Source: Methylophilus sp. 14
GTDB taxonomy: Bacteria > Pseudomonadota > Gammaproteobacteria > Burkholderiales > Methylophilaceae
Length of the DNA stretch: 64,000 nt
Direction: 5' to 3'
Assembly: GCF_015354345.1 (NCBI RefSeq)
Contig: NZ_JADKYS010000002.1
Span: forward strand, 496,001 to 560,000
Below are positions 52,215-60,636 of this stretch, piece by piece; position 1 is the first letter of the stretch; every line of letters starts with the position of its first letter. A program made the translations under genes and the position numbers. The notes under the pieces were generated by a model that saw only the letters and a list, made by a program, of their open reading frames with translations, did not search any database and had not been told where the DNA came from.

Positions 52215-52979
52215 ATGGAAGTGTGGTTAGTGATGGCGGCAGCATTCGTGGCCGGGGTCATGGATGCGATGGTCGGCGGTGGTGGCCTGCTGTCGGTGCC
52301 TGCACTGTTATCGACTTATCCTGCCTCGTCGCCATCATTGTTACTGGGCACGAATAAATGTTCCAGTGTGTTTGGCACCACGGTCGCCGCCTGGCGTTAC
52401 GGTCGCCGTGTACAACTGGAATGGACTTGGCTGGCCCCGGCAGCACTGCTCGCGTTTGCCGGGTCTGGCCTGGGGGCGTGGACGCTGACCTGGATGGATC
52501 CGCAGTGCTTGCGCAAACTGTTGCCCTGGGTGTTGCTGCTGGTGCTGATTTATACGTTCAAATATCCCCAATTTGGCCTGCAACATGGCAAGCCGCAACA
52601 CAGCCCTAGAGCACGTTTGTGGCTGGCACTTGCTATAGGCGCATTCATCGGTTGGTATGATGGTTTTTTTGGACCGGGTACGGGCAGTTTTTTTATTTTC
52701 TTGCTGGTGCGCTGCTTGGGGCAGGATTTCTTACACGCCTCGGCCTCGGCCAAAGTATTGAATGCGACTACGAATCTTGCAGCACTTCTCATGTTGGCAG
52801 CGACTGGCCATGTATGGTGGCAGGTAGGGCTGGCGATGGCTGTGGCGAATATTGCTGGCAGTGTGCTAGGAACGTCTCTGGCGCTCAAACATGGCGCCGG
52901 GTTGGTGCGTCTCGTCTTTATGCTGGTGGTTTCGTTACTGATCTTGAAAACGGGAGTGGATGCCTATGCAGGTACATGA
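52215..52979 (+). CDS. TSUP (TauE/SafE/YfcA) membrane transporter
   Basis: The 254-residue protein has about eight hydrophobic segments. MAAAFVAGVMDAMVGGGGLLSVPALL, NKCSSVFGTTVAAWRYG and WYDGFFGPGTGSFFIFLLVR are TSUP signatures. The family exports sulfite, sulfonates or related anions, but the substrate here is not readable. It overlaps chrA by 20 bases. A sulfite-export role would fit the organism's sulfur oxidation, although this gene is on the backbone side. Confidence 0.85.
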   Translation: MEVWLVMAAAFVAGVMDAMVGGGGLLSVPALLSTYPASSPSLLLGTNKCSSVFGTTVAAWRYGRRVQLEWTWLAPAALLAFAGSGLGAWTLTWMDPQCLRKLLPWVLLLVLIYTFKYPQFGLQHGKPQHSPRARLWLALAIGAFIGWYDGFFGPGTGSFFIFLLVRCLGQDFLHASASAKVLNATTNLAALLMLAATGHVWWQVGLAMAVANIAGSVLGTSLALKHGAGLVRLVFMLVVSLLILKTGVDAYAGT

Positions 52980-54327
52980 TGATTCTGCGCGTACCGTGTT
53001 AATGGAGACGCCGCCTGCGCCTGTGTCGCTCTGGCAAGCTTTCTGGTATTGGCTTAAACTCGGATTGATTAGCTTTGGCGGCCCGGCCGGGCAAATTGCC
53101 ATCATGCATCACGACCTGGTGGAGCAAAAACGCTGGATCTCGGAAAAACGTTTTTTACATGCGCTGAATTACTGCATGGTGTTGCCGGGACCAGAGGCGC
53201 AGCAATTGGCGACCTATATCGGCTGGCTGATGCATCGCACCTGGGGTGGGTTGATTGCTGGCGTGCTGTTTGTCTTGCCTTCATTCTTTATGCTGGTGTT
53301 GCTGGCCTGGGTGTATATGGCTTATGGTCATGTGCCGACTGTGGCGGGCGCGCTGTACGGGATTAAACCGGCGGTGGTGGCCATTGTGTTGTTTGCAGCT
53401 TACCGCATAGGCATGCGTGCACTTAAAAACAAAGTCATGTGGGCGATTTCGGCCTTGGCGTTCGTGGCGATTTTCTTGTTCAAATTACCTTTTCCTTTCA
53501 TCGTACTCACGGCCGCAGGCCTGGGGTTTCTCGGGGCACGCCTGGCGCCAAACCATTTTACTATTGGCGGGCATGGCGCCGCCAGCCAGCATTTTGGGCG
53601 AGCACTGATAGACGATGACACACAGACCCCTGCACACGCCAGGTTTAGCTGGCAGGGCATGGTGCGGATTGCCTTGACCGGAGTGGCACTCTGGTTGTTG
53701 GTCATGGCCGGATTGTATTGGCACTTTGGCTGGCAAGGCGCGTTGACGCAAATGGGCTGGTTTTTCAGTAAAGCGGCTTTGCTGACTTTTGGTGGTGCTT
53801 ATGCAGTTTTGCCTTATGTGTATCAGGGCGCGGTGGATCATTATCACTGGCTCAGTGCGGCACAGATGATGGACGGCCTGGCCTTGGGTGAAACGACCCC
53901 CGGTCCGCTGATTATGGTGGTGACTTTTGTTGGATTTGTCGGTGGCTGGCTGAACCAGGCGCTGGCTGCACACGGGCAGTTGCTGGCGGGCTTTTTAGCG
54001 GCGACAGTGGTGACTTTCTTTACCTTTTTGCCCAGTTTCGTGTTTATTTTTAGCGGCGCGCCATTGATTGAAAATACGCGTGATAATGTGCGGCTGACGG
54101 CGCCGCTGAGTGCCATTACTGCTGCGGTGGTCGGTGTCATCCTCAACCTGGCGCTGTTTTTTGCTTACCATGTGTTTCTGCAAAGCCCGTGGTTCCCCGG
54201 CGTGGACTGGCTGGCGATAGGGTTGGCCGTCGCTGCATGGTTAGCCCTGGCGCGGTTTAAGTTGAATGTAATTGCAGTGATCGCGGCGTATGCGGTGATT
54301 GGTATGCTGGTGCAATGGTTGCGCTAG
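52960..54327 (+). CDS. chrA: Chromate transporter (ChrA, two-CHR-domain)
   Basis: The 455-residue protein has two CHR halves. The first has LISFGGPAGQIAIMHHDLVEQKRWI. The second has LLTFGGAYAVLPYVYQGAVDH and LALGETTPGPLIMVVTFVGFVGG. About 10-12 membrane segments are present. Long-chain ChrA extrudes chromate; homologues may carry sulfate-like oxyanions. Translation is coupled to the TSUP gene by a 20-base overlap. The start could also be the internal ATG at 52966. Confidence 0.87.
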   Translation: MPMQVHDDSARTVLMETPPAPVSLWQAFWYWLKLGLISFGGPAGQIAIMHHDLVEQKRWISEKRFLHALNYCMVLPGPEAQQLATYIGWLMHRTWGGLIAGVLFVLPSFFMLVLLAWVYMAYGHVPTVAGALYGIKPAVVAIVLFAAYRIGMRALKNKVMWAISALAFVAIFLFKLPFPFIVLTAAGLGFLGARLAPNHFTIGGHGAASQHFGRALIDDDTQTPAHARFSWQGMVRIALTGVALWLLVMAGLYWHFGWQGALTQMGWFFSKAALLTFGGAYAVLPYVYQGAVDHYHWLSAAQMMDGLALGETTPGPLIMVVTFVGFVGGWLNQALAAHGQLLAGFLAATVVTFFTFLPSFVFIFSGAPLIENTRDNVRLTAPLSAITAAVVGVILNLALFFAYHVFLQSPWFPGVDWLAIGLAVAAWLALARFKLNVIAVIAAYAVIGMLVQWLR

Positions 54328-54334
54328 GCTGCCA

Positions 54335-55099
54335 TCATTGTCGCGGTTGATGGCTGGCTAGGCTGGCCGTAATCTGGGCATGGGCCTGTTGCGCCAGTTG
54401 TTGCCGTGTTTGGCCACTGGCCGCAATGGGCGTGCCAAAGTGCAAGTGCACGGTGGGTTGCTGCATATTCAGGTAGGTGCTCATCGAGTCTATGAGCGTG
54501 GTATCGCCTGCGTAGGCGGCCTCCAGGTTGGGTTGGCCGTCAGGCAGGGGGTAGTGAATTGCTACCGGCACAATTGCCGTATTCGCTTCAATGGCCGCCT
54601 GAATCAGGCTGCTTTTAAACGGCAGCACACTCAGGCCCTCGGTGGTGGTGCCTTCCGGAAACACGCACAGATTGTCATTTAACTTGAGCGCATGGCTGCA
54701 AATATTCACCACGCGCGCGGCATCGCGGTTGCGCGTGCGGTTGATAAAAATGGTGCCCGACTTTCTGACCAGGTAACCAAATATGGGCCAGTCTTTAATC
54801 TCCATTTTGGCAACAAAGCGTACTGGGATAATGCTGTTAATCGCATGAATATCTGACCAGGAAATGTGGTTGGCGACAAACAGCACGCCGTGGGTGCGGA
54901 TATCAGGCAACTCGCCGCTGGTGGTGACGCGCAGGTTAAAGCAATGCAACAGGCGTTTGCACCACCATTGAATCAGCCCGAGCCGCATCCAGCGATTGCA
55001 TACCGGCAACACAAGGGCGGCTAATGTAACACCAGTCAGTACATGGATGAGAATGCGGGTGATGCGCCACCCGCGAACGATCATTGAAGTGTGTGGCAA
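54335..55099 (-). CDS. Lysophospholipid acyltransferase, PlsC/OlsA type
   Basis: The 254-residue protein has an N-terminal membrane helix and the acyltransferase motifs NHISWSDIHA (NHX4D) and FPEGTTTEG (block III). Directly upstream, one base away, is an OlsB-like N-acyltransferase gene. The pair matches olsB-olsA, which make ornithine lipids: OlsA adds the second acyl chain to lyso-ornithine lipid. General lysophosphatidate acyltransferase activity remains possible. Confidence 0.82.
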   Translation of the reverse strand: MPHTSMIVRGWRITRILIHVLTGVTLAALVLPVCNRWMRLGLIQWWCKRLLHCFNLRVTTSGELPDIRTHGVLFVANHISWSDIHAINSIIPVRFVAKMEIKDWPIFGYLVRKSGTIFINRTRNRDAARVVNICSHALKLNDNLCVFPEGTTTEGLSVLPFKSSLIQAAIEANTAIVPVAIHYPLPDGQPNLEAAYAGDTTLIDSMSTYLNMQQPTVHLHFGTPIAASGQTRQQLAQQAHAQITASLASHQPRQ

Positions 55100-55100
55100 G

Positions 55101-55892
55101 TTATTTCAAGAAATGCGCAGCATATCTGGGATTCATTCGAGACAAGGGTAACAATACCAGCATATCTGCGGTATTAAAAGCCGGGTCCCAGGCTGGTTCG
55201 CCACAAATATAAGCGCCCAGTCGCAAATACCCTTTGACCAGTGGTGGGCAGGTGACGGTCAGTGATTGGTCCAGTGCGTCAATTGGCAATGGATTGTGTG
55301 GGAAGACGCGGTATTCTGCTGGCGACAAATAGTCGTCACGCAGGCTGTTAAACAATGATGCCGCGGTGTGGCCGCCGTCATGCATGGAGATGCTGGCGCA
55401 ACCGATCATATATTCATACTGGCGCGCCATCATGTACTTGGCCAGGCCAGCCCACAGCATGGTAATGGTGCCGCCACTGCGGTAGTCAGCGTGTACACAG
55501 GCGCGACCGACTTCTACCGTGCGGTCGCTTAATGGCGCCAGGCGACTTAAGTCAAACTCCCCAGCAGAGTAATATCCCCCGGCCAGCATGGCTTGCATCG
55601 GGTTTAAGATACGATAAGTGCCGACCACTTGCTGGGTGGTATCGTCGCGTACCAGCAAATGGTCGCAAAATGCATCAAAGCCATCCACATCCAGCCCTTG
55701 CTGGCCTTTGATTTGTGCGCCCATTTCTTCAGCAAACACTTGGTAGCGCAGGCGTTGCGCCTCCATGATTTCTTCTGCGCTGGTGGCCAGTGCCACACTC
55801 AGCGATGAGGCTGGTTGACGGGAGGGATTGGCTGGCGATTGAATCTCTGCCTGGTATGTGCCGTGTTCTTGCAGCTGGCGTTCTAACATCAC
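55101..55892 (-). CDS. Ornithine N-acyltransferase, OlsB-like (GNAT)
   Basis: The 263-residue protein matches the OlsB/hemolysin-like GNAT family: EEIMEAQRLRYQVFAEEMGA, DGFDAFCDHLLVRD, VGTYRIL and VEVGRACVHADYRSGGTITMLWAGLAKYM. It ends LVKGYLRLGAYICGEPAWDPAFNTADMLVLLPLSRM. OlsB transfers a 3-hydroxyacyl chain from ACP to ornithine. Its neighbour supplies the second step. Confidence 0.87.
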   Translation of the reverse strand: MMLERQLQEHGTYQAEIQSPANPSRQPASSLSVALATSAEEIMEAQRLRYQVFAEEMGAQIKGQQGLDVDGFDAFCDHLLVRDDTTQQVVGTYRILNPMQAMLAGGYYSAGEFDLSRLAPLSDRTVEVGRACVHADYRSGGTITMLWAGLAKYMMARQYEYMIGCASISMHDGGHTAASLFNSLRDDYLSPAEYRVFPHNPLPIDALDQSLTVTCPPLVKGYLRLGAYICGEPAWDPAFNTADMLVLLPLSRMNPRYAAHFLK

Positions 55893-56021
55893 GCAACTCC
55901 TTGGTTGAGGTTTAGCGTGATATTAGGAGTGTCACATGAATGATTGGTGACGTTGGTGTGACAGTTGTGTGACGGCGACAGGGAGATGCATACTGGCAAG
56001 CAAATCTAGATTGAACAAATA

Positions 56022-56048
56022 AAAAGAGCGGCACCTGGCCGCTCTTTT
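56022..56048 (-). terminator. Terminator of glycine-zipper lipoprotein gene
   Basis: AAAAGAGCGGC and GCCGCTCTTTT form an 11-base-pair stem around 5 bases, 18 bases after the minus-strand stop. Confidence 0.85.
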
Positions 56049-56066
56049 AAATGAAACAACTGATGC

Positions 56067-56525
56067 TTAGTGTGAAACGCGTGAAGTGCCGCCGTTTTCA
56101 ACAATACGCACACGGTCGCCCGCATTAAATTGCTCGTCCGCTTCCTGCACAATGGCGACCAAACCACCACCATCCAGCTTCACAGTGATTTCGTAGGCAT
56201 TTTTACGTGTCACCGCTTCCTCTGCGGCAGAACCTGCCAGGCCGCCTGCCACTGCGCCAATGACTGCGGCAATCGCGCTGCCTTTGCCGCCACCGACAGA
56301 ACTACCAGCGATCCCGCCAATAGCGCCACCAGCAATCGTACCGACGGGGGATTTTGTGCCTTCCAGCTTCACGGAGCGTACGCTTTCCACGACACCGGTT
56401 TTGACGGTTTGTGCTTTGCGTGCCTCGTCCCGTGAATACACATTGCCAGAGTTTGAACTGGCGCATGCACCCAATACCCCGGTGATCACTGCAACTGCAA
56501 TCCATTTTAATACGCGTGTTGTCAT
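56067..56525 (-). CDS. Glycine-zipper 2TM-domain lipoprotein (SlyB/Pcp-like)
   Basis: The 152-residue protein has a lipobox GVLGAC (Cys21) and then a glycine-zipper segment rich in GxxxG: VGTIAGGAIGGIAGSSVGGGKGSAIAAVIGAVAGGLAG. A C-terminal beta domain (YEITVKLDGGGLVAIVQEADEQF and GDRVRIVENGG) follows. It is of the outer-membrane SlyB/Pcp type, which stabilises the envelope. A strong terminator follows. Confidence 0.87.
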   Translation of the reverse strand: MTTRVLKWIAVAVITGVLGACASSNSGNVYSRDEARKAQTVKTGVVESVRSVKLEGTKSPVGTIAGGAIGGIAGSSVGGGKGSAIAAVIGAVAGGLAGSAAEEAVTRKNAYEITVKLDGGGLVAIVQEADEQFNAGDRVRIVENGGTSRVSH

Positions 56526-56555
56526 TTTTCTCTCCTAGTGTTTAACGCACATCAT

Positions 56556-57524
56556 TTAGCTTGCAGGCTGGCGCAGGGATGGGTCTTCTTTGAGCGCATC
56601 CTGCACCAGTGCATGGCTATAAATATTTTCAATTTCTGCTCTGCTTGGCTGGTGGTTCTGGCCGCCGCGGCTGGCAATCTTGATGGCCCCCATGGTGGAT
56701 GCCAAGCGGCCACAGGCCTTCCAGTCCCAACCACGTACAATGCCATATAACAAGCCAGCGCGGTAAGCATCACCACAGCCAGTCGGGTCTACCAAAGCCT
56801 CTGCTTTAACGCACGGAATATCATGGCGTTGACCATCGGCATAAATATGTGAACCTTCGCTACCCAGGGTCACGATCAGTGCTTTCACTTTGCCCGCCAG
56901 TTGCTCTAATGATAGTCCTGTTTTGTCTTGGATGACTTGTGACTCGTAATCGTTCACCGCCAGGTAGTCGGCCATGTCAATAAAGTGCAGCAGCTCTTCG
57001 CCATTAAACATCGGCAAGCCCTGGCCGGGGTCAAACATAAATGGAATACCGGCATCGTGGCATTCTTTGGCATGCTGGAACATGGCATCGCGGCCATCGG
57101 GCGCAATGATCGCCAGCCTGATATCCCGCGCATCATTCACGCTGTTGGCGTGCGCATGCTGCATGGCGCCTGGGTGAAAGGCGGTGATCTGGTTGTCGTC
57201 CATATCGGTGGTGATAAACGCTTGCGCGGTGTAAGTGCCTGCCACGGTGGTGATATGTCGTGGATCAATATTGTTTTGCTCCAGCCAGGCCTGGTAGGGT
57301 GCAAAGTCATCCCCCACAGTGGCCATGATGTGTGGCTGGCCTTCCAGCAATTGCAGGTTGTAGCCAATATTGCCTGCGGTGCCACCAAATTCACGGCGCA
57401 TTTCAGGCACTAAGAAGGCCACACTGAGCTTGTGAATTTTGTCTGCCAGGATATGGTTTTTAAATTGGTCAGGAAACACCATGATGGTATCGTAGGCCAG
57501 TGAACCGCAAATAAGAATGTTCAT
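56556..57524 (-). CDS. PfkB-family carbohydrate kinase (adenosine kinase-like)
   Basis: The 322-residue protein has PfkB signatures: GGTAGNIGYNLQLL near the start and DPTGCGDAYRAGLLYG with the catalytic Asp in GCGDAYRAG near the C-terminus. Overall pattern and length resemble the adenosine kinase-like group that includes sugar and nucleoside kinases. Substrate is not certain. It lies 30 bases before the glycine-zipper gene on the same strand. Confidence 0.82.
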   Translation of the reverse strand: MNILICGSLAYDTIMVFPDQFKNHILADKIHKLSVAFLVPEMRREFGGTAGNIGYNLQLLEGQPHIMATVGDDFAPYQAWLEQNNIDPRHITTVAGTYTAQAFITTDMDDNQITAFHPGAMQHAHANSVNDARDIRLAIIAPDGRDAMFQHAKECHDAGIPFMFDPGQGLPMFNGEELLHFIDMADYLAVNDYESQVIQDKTGLSLEQLAGKVKALIVTLGSEGSHIYADGQRHDIPCVKAEALVDPTGCGDAYRAGLLYGIVRGWDWKACGRLASTMGAIKIASRGGQNHQPSRAEIENIYSHALVQDALKEDPSLRQPAS

Positions 57525-57609
57525 GAATCAGCTTAAAGTCTTTAATTGAAAGTGAGGCTATTATTGCCGCCAGACTGGCTGCTGGCAAGTGATTGCGGCC
57601 TGATTAGGC

Positions 57610-58176
57610 TCAAGATTGTTTAATGGCAATGTCGATTAAGGTTTTGGCGGCTTTTTTAGCCGATTTGATGGCACCGGAGCCTCGCTTGATTTGCTCGGCT
57701 TGCACGGCGCCTTCAAACAGGATGGATAGTTGCAGCGCCAGGCCTTCGGCATCTTTAATATTCGCATCTTGCGCCAGCTTGGTAATAAATTGGCGAAACT
57801 CGCGTGATTGCTGTGAAGACAGCTGGTGTATGCGGTTTTCTTCGTTAGGGAATTCTGCTGAGGCCTTAATGAAGGCAATGCCGGTGAAGGAGGGTGAAGT
57901 CACCCATTCCTCAATGAATTCAAACAGTTTCTGGATTTTTTCATTCGGGCTGCCACCCAGGCCGCCCAGTTTTTCATTCATCCAGTTTTGAAAGTCCTGA
58001 TGGCTTTGCTGCAACACGGCCAGAATCAGTTCTTCCTTGGTTTCAAAATACTTGTAAAGCGTCATTTTGGTGGTGCCGGCCACGGCCACAATCGTATCCA
58101 CGCCGGTGGAGTTGATGCCACGCGTCTGAAACAGGTCAGTGGAAACCTGAAGAATCTTTTGCTTTAAAGTATTCAT
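57610..58176 (-). CDS. TetR-family repressor
   Basis: The 188-residue protein has a TetR N-terminus: ILQVSTDLFQTRGINSTGVDTIVAVAGTTKMTLYKYFETKEELI, with the MTLYKYFxTKE recognition helix. The C-terminal domain is helical with no clear ligand motif. It is divergent from the SRPBCC gene at 58327. Two identical-design palindromes lie in the 150-base gap, so it likely represses both genes. Confidence 0.88.
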   Translation of the reverse strand: MNTLKQKILQVSTDLFQTRGINSTGVDTIVAVAGTTKMTLYKYFETKEELILAVLQQSHQDFQNWMNEKLGGLGGSPNEKIQKLFEFIEEWVTSPSFTGIAFIKASAEFPNEENRIHQLSSQQSREFRQFITKLAQDANIKDAEGLALQLSILFEGAVQAEQIKRGSGAIKSAKKAAKTLIDIAIKQS

Positions 58177-58193
58177 GTTTTGATTATAGCACT

Positions 58194-58292
58194 CTATACA
58201 GTCTTGTATAGAGATAAGCCGCGGCGCAAGGAATAAATCCTATTGATTTCCTTTTTATTATCATGTTAAATATACTATACCGTATAGTATAG
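58194..58292. promoter_or_regulatory. Two TetR operators between tetR and SRPBCC gene
   Basis: CTATAC-AGTCTT-GTATAG (58194-58211) and CTATAC-CGTATA-GTATAG (58275-58292) share the design CTATAC-N6-GTATAG. One sits beside each of the two divergent promoters. Confidence 0.75.
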
Positions 58293-58326
58293 TTTTATCG
58301 TCAATCAATCACAACAGGAGAGCATC

Positions 58327-58824
58327 ATGCGTCAACTACAATCATTGGTATTAGCAACATTATTGGCTGCGGCAGGCAGTGTATTTGCGGCAGAGCCGTT
58401 ATTTGTGGTCAAGTCGGTTGAGTTGAATCAGCCGGTAGATGTCGTCTGGAAAAAGGTCGCTGACTTTGGTGACTTGGGTGCTTGGCATCCGGCGGTGGCA
58501 AAAACCGAGATTGTGTCCGGTAAAAACAACAAAGCAGGTGCCAAGCGCGTATTAACCTTGAAAGATGGCGGAAAAATCAACGAAACATTGACCGCCTATA
58601 ACGCCAAAGCCAAAAGCTATTCTTACAAAATCACCGATGGCGTCTTGCCAGTGAATGAGTATGCCTCTACCGTGAGTGTGCATAGCAATGGCGATGGCAA
58701 GTCTGTGGTAGTGTGGGAAAGCCATTTCTTGCCTAAAGCACCGGCCGATGAAAAGGCTGCTTCTGATGCCATCAAGGGTGTTTACGATGGTGGTTTGAAC
58801 CAGCTGAAAACAGTGTTCCAGTAA
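58327..58824 (+). CDS. Exported SRPBCC-family protein
   Basis: The 165-residue protein has a signal peptide (through VFAAE). An SRPBCC/polyketide-cyclase-like domain follows: VELNQPVDVVWKKVADFGDLGAWHPAVAKTEIVSG, with GAKRVLTLKDGGKINETLTAYNAKAKSYSYKI and VVVWESHF. The fold binds hydrophobic ligands. Function unknown. ACAGGAGAG precedes ATG. It is probably repressed by the divergent TetR protein and closes with a terminator. Confidence 0.82.
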   Translation: MRQLQSLVLATLLAAAGSVFAAEPLFVVKSVELNQPVDVVWKKVADFGDLGAWHPAVAKTEIVSGKNNKAGAKRVLTLKDGGKINETLTAYNAKAKSYSYKITDGVLPVNEYASTVSVHSNGDGKSVVVWESHFLPKAPADEKAASDAIKGVYDGGLNQLKTVFQ

Positions 58825-58852
58825 TATCCAGTCATTGTAAGTTGTGCTCATC

Positions 58853-58880
58853 AAGCCGTCGTGATTGCGACGGCTTTTTT
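58853..58880 (+). terminator. Terminator after SRPBCC gene
   Basis: AAGCCGTCG and CGACGGCTT form a stem around a 6-base loop with a T6 tail. Confidence 0.9.
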
Positions 58881-59619
58881 ATTTGGAGTTCACCATCAGC
58901 TTGGGCGTGTAATTGCATTTCACCTGGTCGAGCAACTGGTTGACGAGTACTTGTTCGTCGCGATTGGTGGTGACGTGGCCGTTGATGATGTTTTCGATAT
59001 AGATGCTTTTCAGTCGTTCTGGCAGTTGAATAGCCTCCAGCAAGCGGCAGTCACCGTGTTTCATGGTTTCCAGGCGACTGTAAATGGCAGCGGTTTCGGA
59101 CGGGCTGGCTTCGAGAGATAGCGGGTTGGGCGGCGGCGAGATTTCCACCGTTTGTATTGCAGGCGACTCTGCAAATTGCATATGCCAGTAATAGCCACCT
59201 ATGAGGCCAAAAAATAATGTCGCCATCACCAAGCCATAATTGCGGATAGCTAGCCAGTTGATCTCGCGCCTGGTTTGTACATCCACTAGTGCCTGCGCGG
59301 CTTGCCTGGCGTGTTGCAGGGCGCTGGATTGCGGATGTCGCAGTTTTTCCTGGCAGGCACTGAGTGCCATGAAATACAACTGGTTAGCCAGCATGTCCGG
59401 CAGTCTTGCCCCTGCAAGTTGTGCCTGGGTGCTCAGGTAATGTTGTAGTCTGTCTGGCGGATTGAGGGGGACTGTCGTCTCGGGTGGCGCTTGCACTATC
59501 GGGCTGGACAGCAGGTCGTCGAGAATGCTGAACACTGCCAGCAACCTGTGTGCGGCCTGCTTGCCGGATTTGTCCAGCATGCGGATCAGCCATTCGGATT
59601 GCAGCAATGCGTCCAGCAT
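58879..59619 (-). CDS. Uncharacterised single-pass membrane protein
   Basis: The 246-residue protein has a helical cytoplasmic part (AAHRLLAVFSILDDLLSS; MLANQLYFMALSACQEKLR). One transmembrane segment lies around residue 130 (NYGLVMATLFFGLIGGYYW). A C-terminal region has Cys (GDCRLLEAIQLPERL and VKCNYTPKL). The helical first half with LPDMLANQLYFMALSA slightly recalls DotU/IcmH proteins, but I would not name it. It is 4 bases from the next gene on its strand. Confidence 0.55.
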   Translation of the reverse strand: MLDALLQSEWLIRMLDKSGKQAAHRLLAVFSILDDLLSSPIVQAPPETTVPLNPPDRLQHYLSTQAQLAGARLPDMLANQLYFMALSACQEKLRHPQSSALQHARQAAQALVDVQTRREINWLAIRNYGLVMATLFFGLIGGYYWHMQFAESPAIQTVEISPPPNPLSLEASPSETAAIYSRLETMKHGDCRLLEAIQLPERLKSIYIENIINGHVTTNRDEQVLVNQLLDQVKCNYTPKLMVNSK

Positions 59620-59623
59620 GTGC

Positions 59624-60034
59624 TTAGAACGGTTTGGTCACAACCAGGATGACGACGGCAAATAGAATCAGTACCGGGACTTCGTTAAACCAGCGGAACC
59701 AGACATGGCTGCGGCGGTTTTGCTGCGCGCTGAATTTTTTCAACAGGCTGCCGCAGGCGTGGTGGTAGCCTATCAGTAACGCCACCAGGGTCAGTTTTGC
59801 ATGCAGCCAGCCGCCCTTGAAGCCGTAACCTAGCCATAACCAAATCCCAAATGCCAAGGCTAGCAACATCAGTGGCTGCATAAACCGGTAGAGTTTGTGC
59901 GCCATCAGTAGCAGGCGTGCCTGGGCTTGCGGGTCTTGCTCCATCGCCAGGTTGACGTAAATGCGCGGCAGGTAAAACAGCCCGGCAAACCAGCTGGTGA
60001 CAAAAATGAGATGAAACGCTTTCACCCACAACAT
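59624..60034 (-). CDS. CopD/HemJ-type membrane protein
   Basis: The 136-residue protein has four hydrophobic helices: WVKAFHLIFVTSWFAGLFYLPRIYV, FMQPLMLLALAFGIWLWL, HAKLTLVALLIGYHHACG and VPVLILFAVVILVV. This is the short UPF0093 layout with a conserved His in KAFH. Members include HemJ, the protoporphyrinogen oxidase used in heme synthesis. HemJ is my first guess; CopD-type copper import is an alternative. It abuts the TlpA gene. Confidence 0.77.
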   Translation of the reverse strand: MLWVKAFHLIFVTSWFAGLFYLPRIYVNLAMEQDPQAQARLLLMAHKLYRFMQPLMLLALAFGIWLWLGYGFKGGWLHAKLTLVALLIGYHHACGSLLKKFSAQQNRRSHVWFRWFNEVPVLILFAVVILVVTKPF

Positions 60035-60541
60035 TTAGCTGGCTTTCTGGTTGAGTAGTTTACGCAGCTCGGGGAAGTTGAGTTCGCCTATGGTTTTTTG
60101 CACGCGGTTGCCCTGGGCGTCAAAAATAAAGGTCGTCGGGGTGAGGTTGACCTCGCCAAACGCCTTCACCATTTCGCCGTAACCGTCGTGCATGACGTTA
60201 AAAGGCAGTGCTTTTTCTTTGGTGTAGTTGGCAACTTGTGCGGGTGGATCGTAAGGCATGGCGACGGCAATGACGACCAGGTTTTTGTCTTTGTATTGCT
60301 GGTAAGTGTCGATCAATTCTGGCATTTCCTTGATGCAGCCAGGGCAGTCTGTGGCCCAGAAATTGACCAGTACAGTTTTGCCACGCAGGGATTGCATGCT
60401 GATTTTTTCACCATTTAAAGTGGTGAATGTGACTTCGGGGGCTTGTGGCTTTTGCATCACCGCGACTGCCAGGCCCGCAAACAAGGCTAATGCGACCAGT
60501 GGAACTACCCATTTTTTACATTTGGATTTGAATGTAGACAT
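60035..60541 (-). CDS. TlpA/ResA-family thioredoxin-like protein
   Basis: The 168-residue protein has an N-terminal membrane anchor (WVVPLVALALFAGLAVAVM) and a thioredoxin-like domain with active site FWATDCPGCIKEMPEL (CPGC). The cis-Pro segment reads VNLTPTTFIFDAQG. It acts in periplasmic disulfide chemistry, for example cytochrome c maturation. It is the first gene of its minus-strand run and ends where the HemJ-like gene begins. Confidence 0.87.
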   Translation of the reverse strand: MSTFKSKCKKWVVPLVALALFAGLAVAVMQKPQAPEVTFTTLNGEKISMQSLRGKTVLVNFWATDCPGCIKEMPELIDTYQQYKDKNLVVIAVAMPYDPPAQVANYTKEKALPFNVMHDGYGEMVKAFGEVNLTPTTFIFDAQGNRVQKTIGELNFPELRKLLNQKAS

Positions 60542-60603
60542 CTTAAAACCTGATTACTCAAAAACCCTAGCCGTTGTACCGTGTTTGTGCCGAATGTGGC
60601 GTG

Positions 60604-60609
60604 GTATAA
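60604..60609 (+). promoter_or_regulatory. -10 box before DUF3683 gene
   Basis: TATAAT lies 27 bases before the ATG at 60637, a good sigma-70 -10 element in the divergent gap with the TlpA gene. Confidence 0.5.
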
Positions 60610-60636
60610 TTAGCTTTTGTTTTTGATAAATTATCA

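Noticed and set aside
58879-59619. DotU/IcmH secretion protein
   Set aside because: Only a vague helical resemblance and one membrane segment; no type VI secretion genes are nearby.
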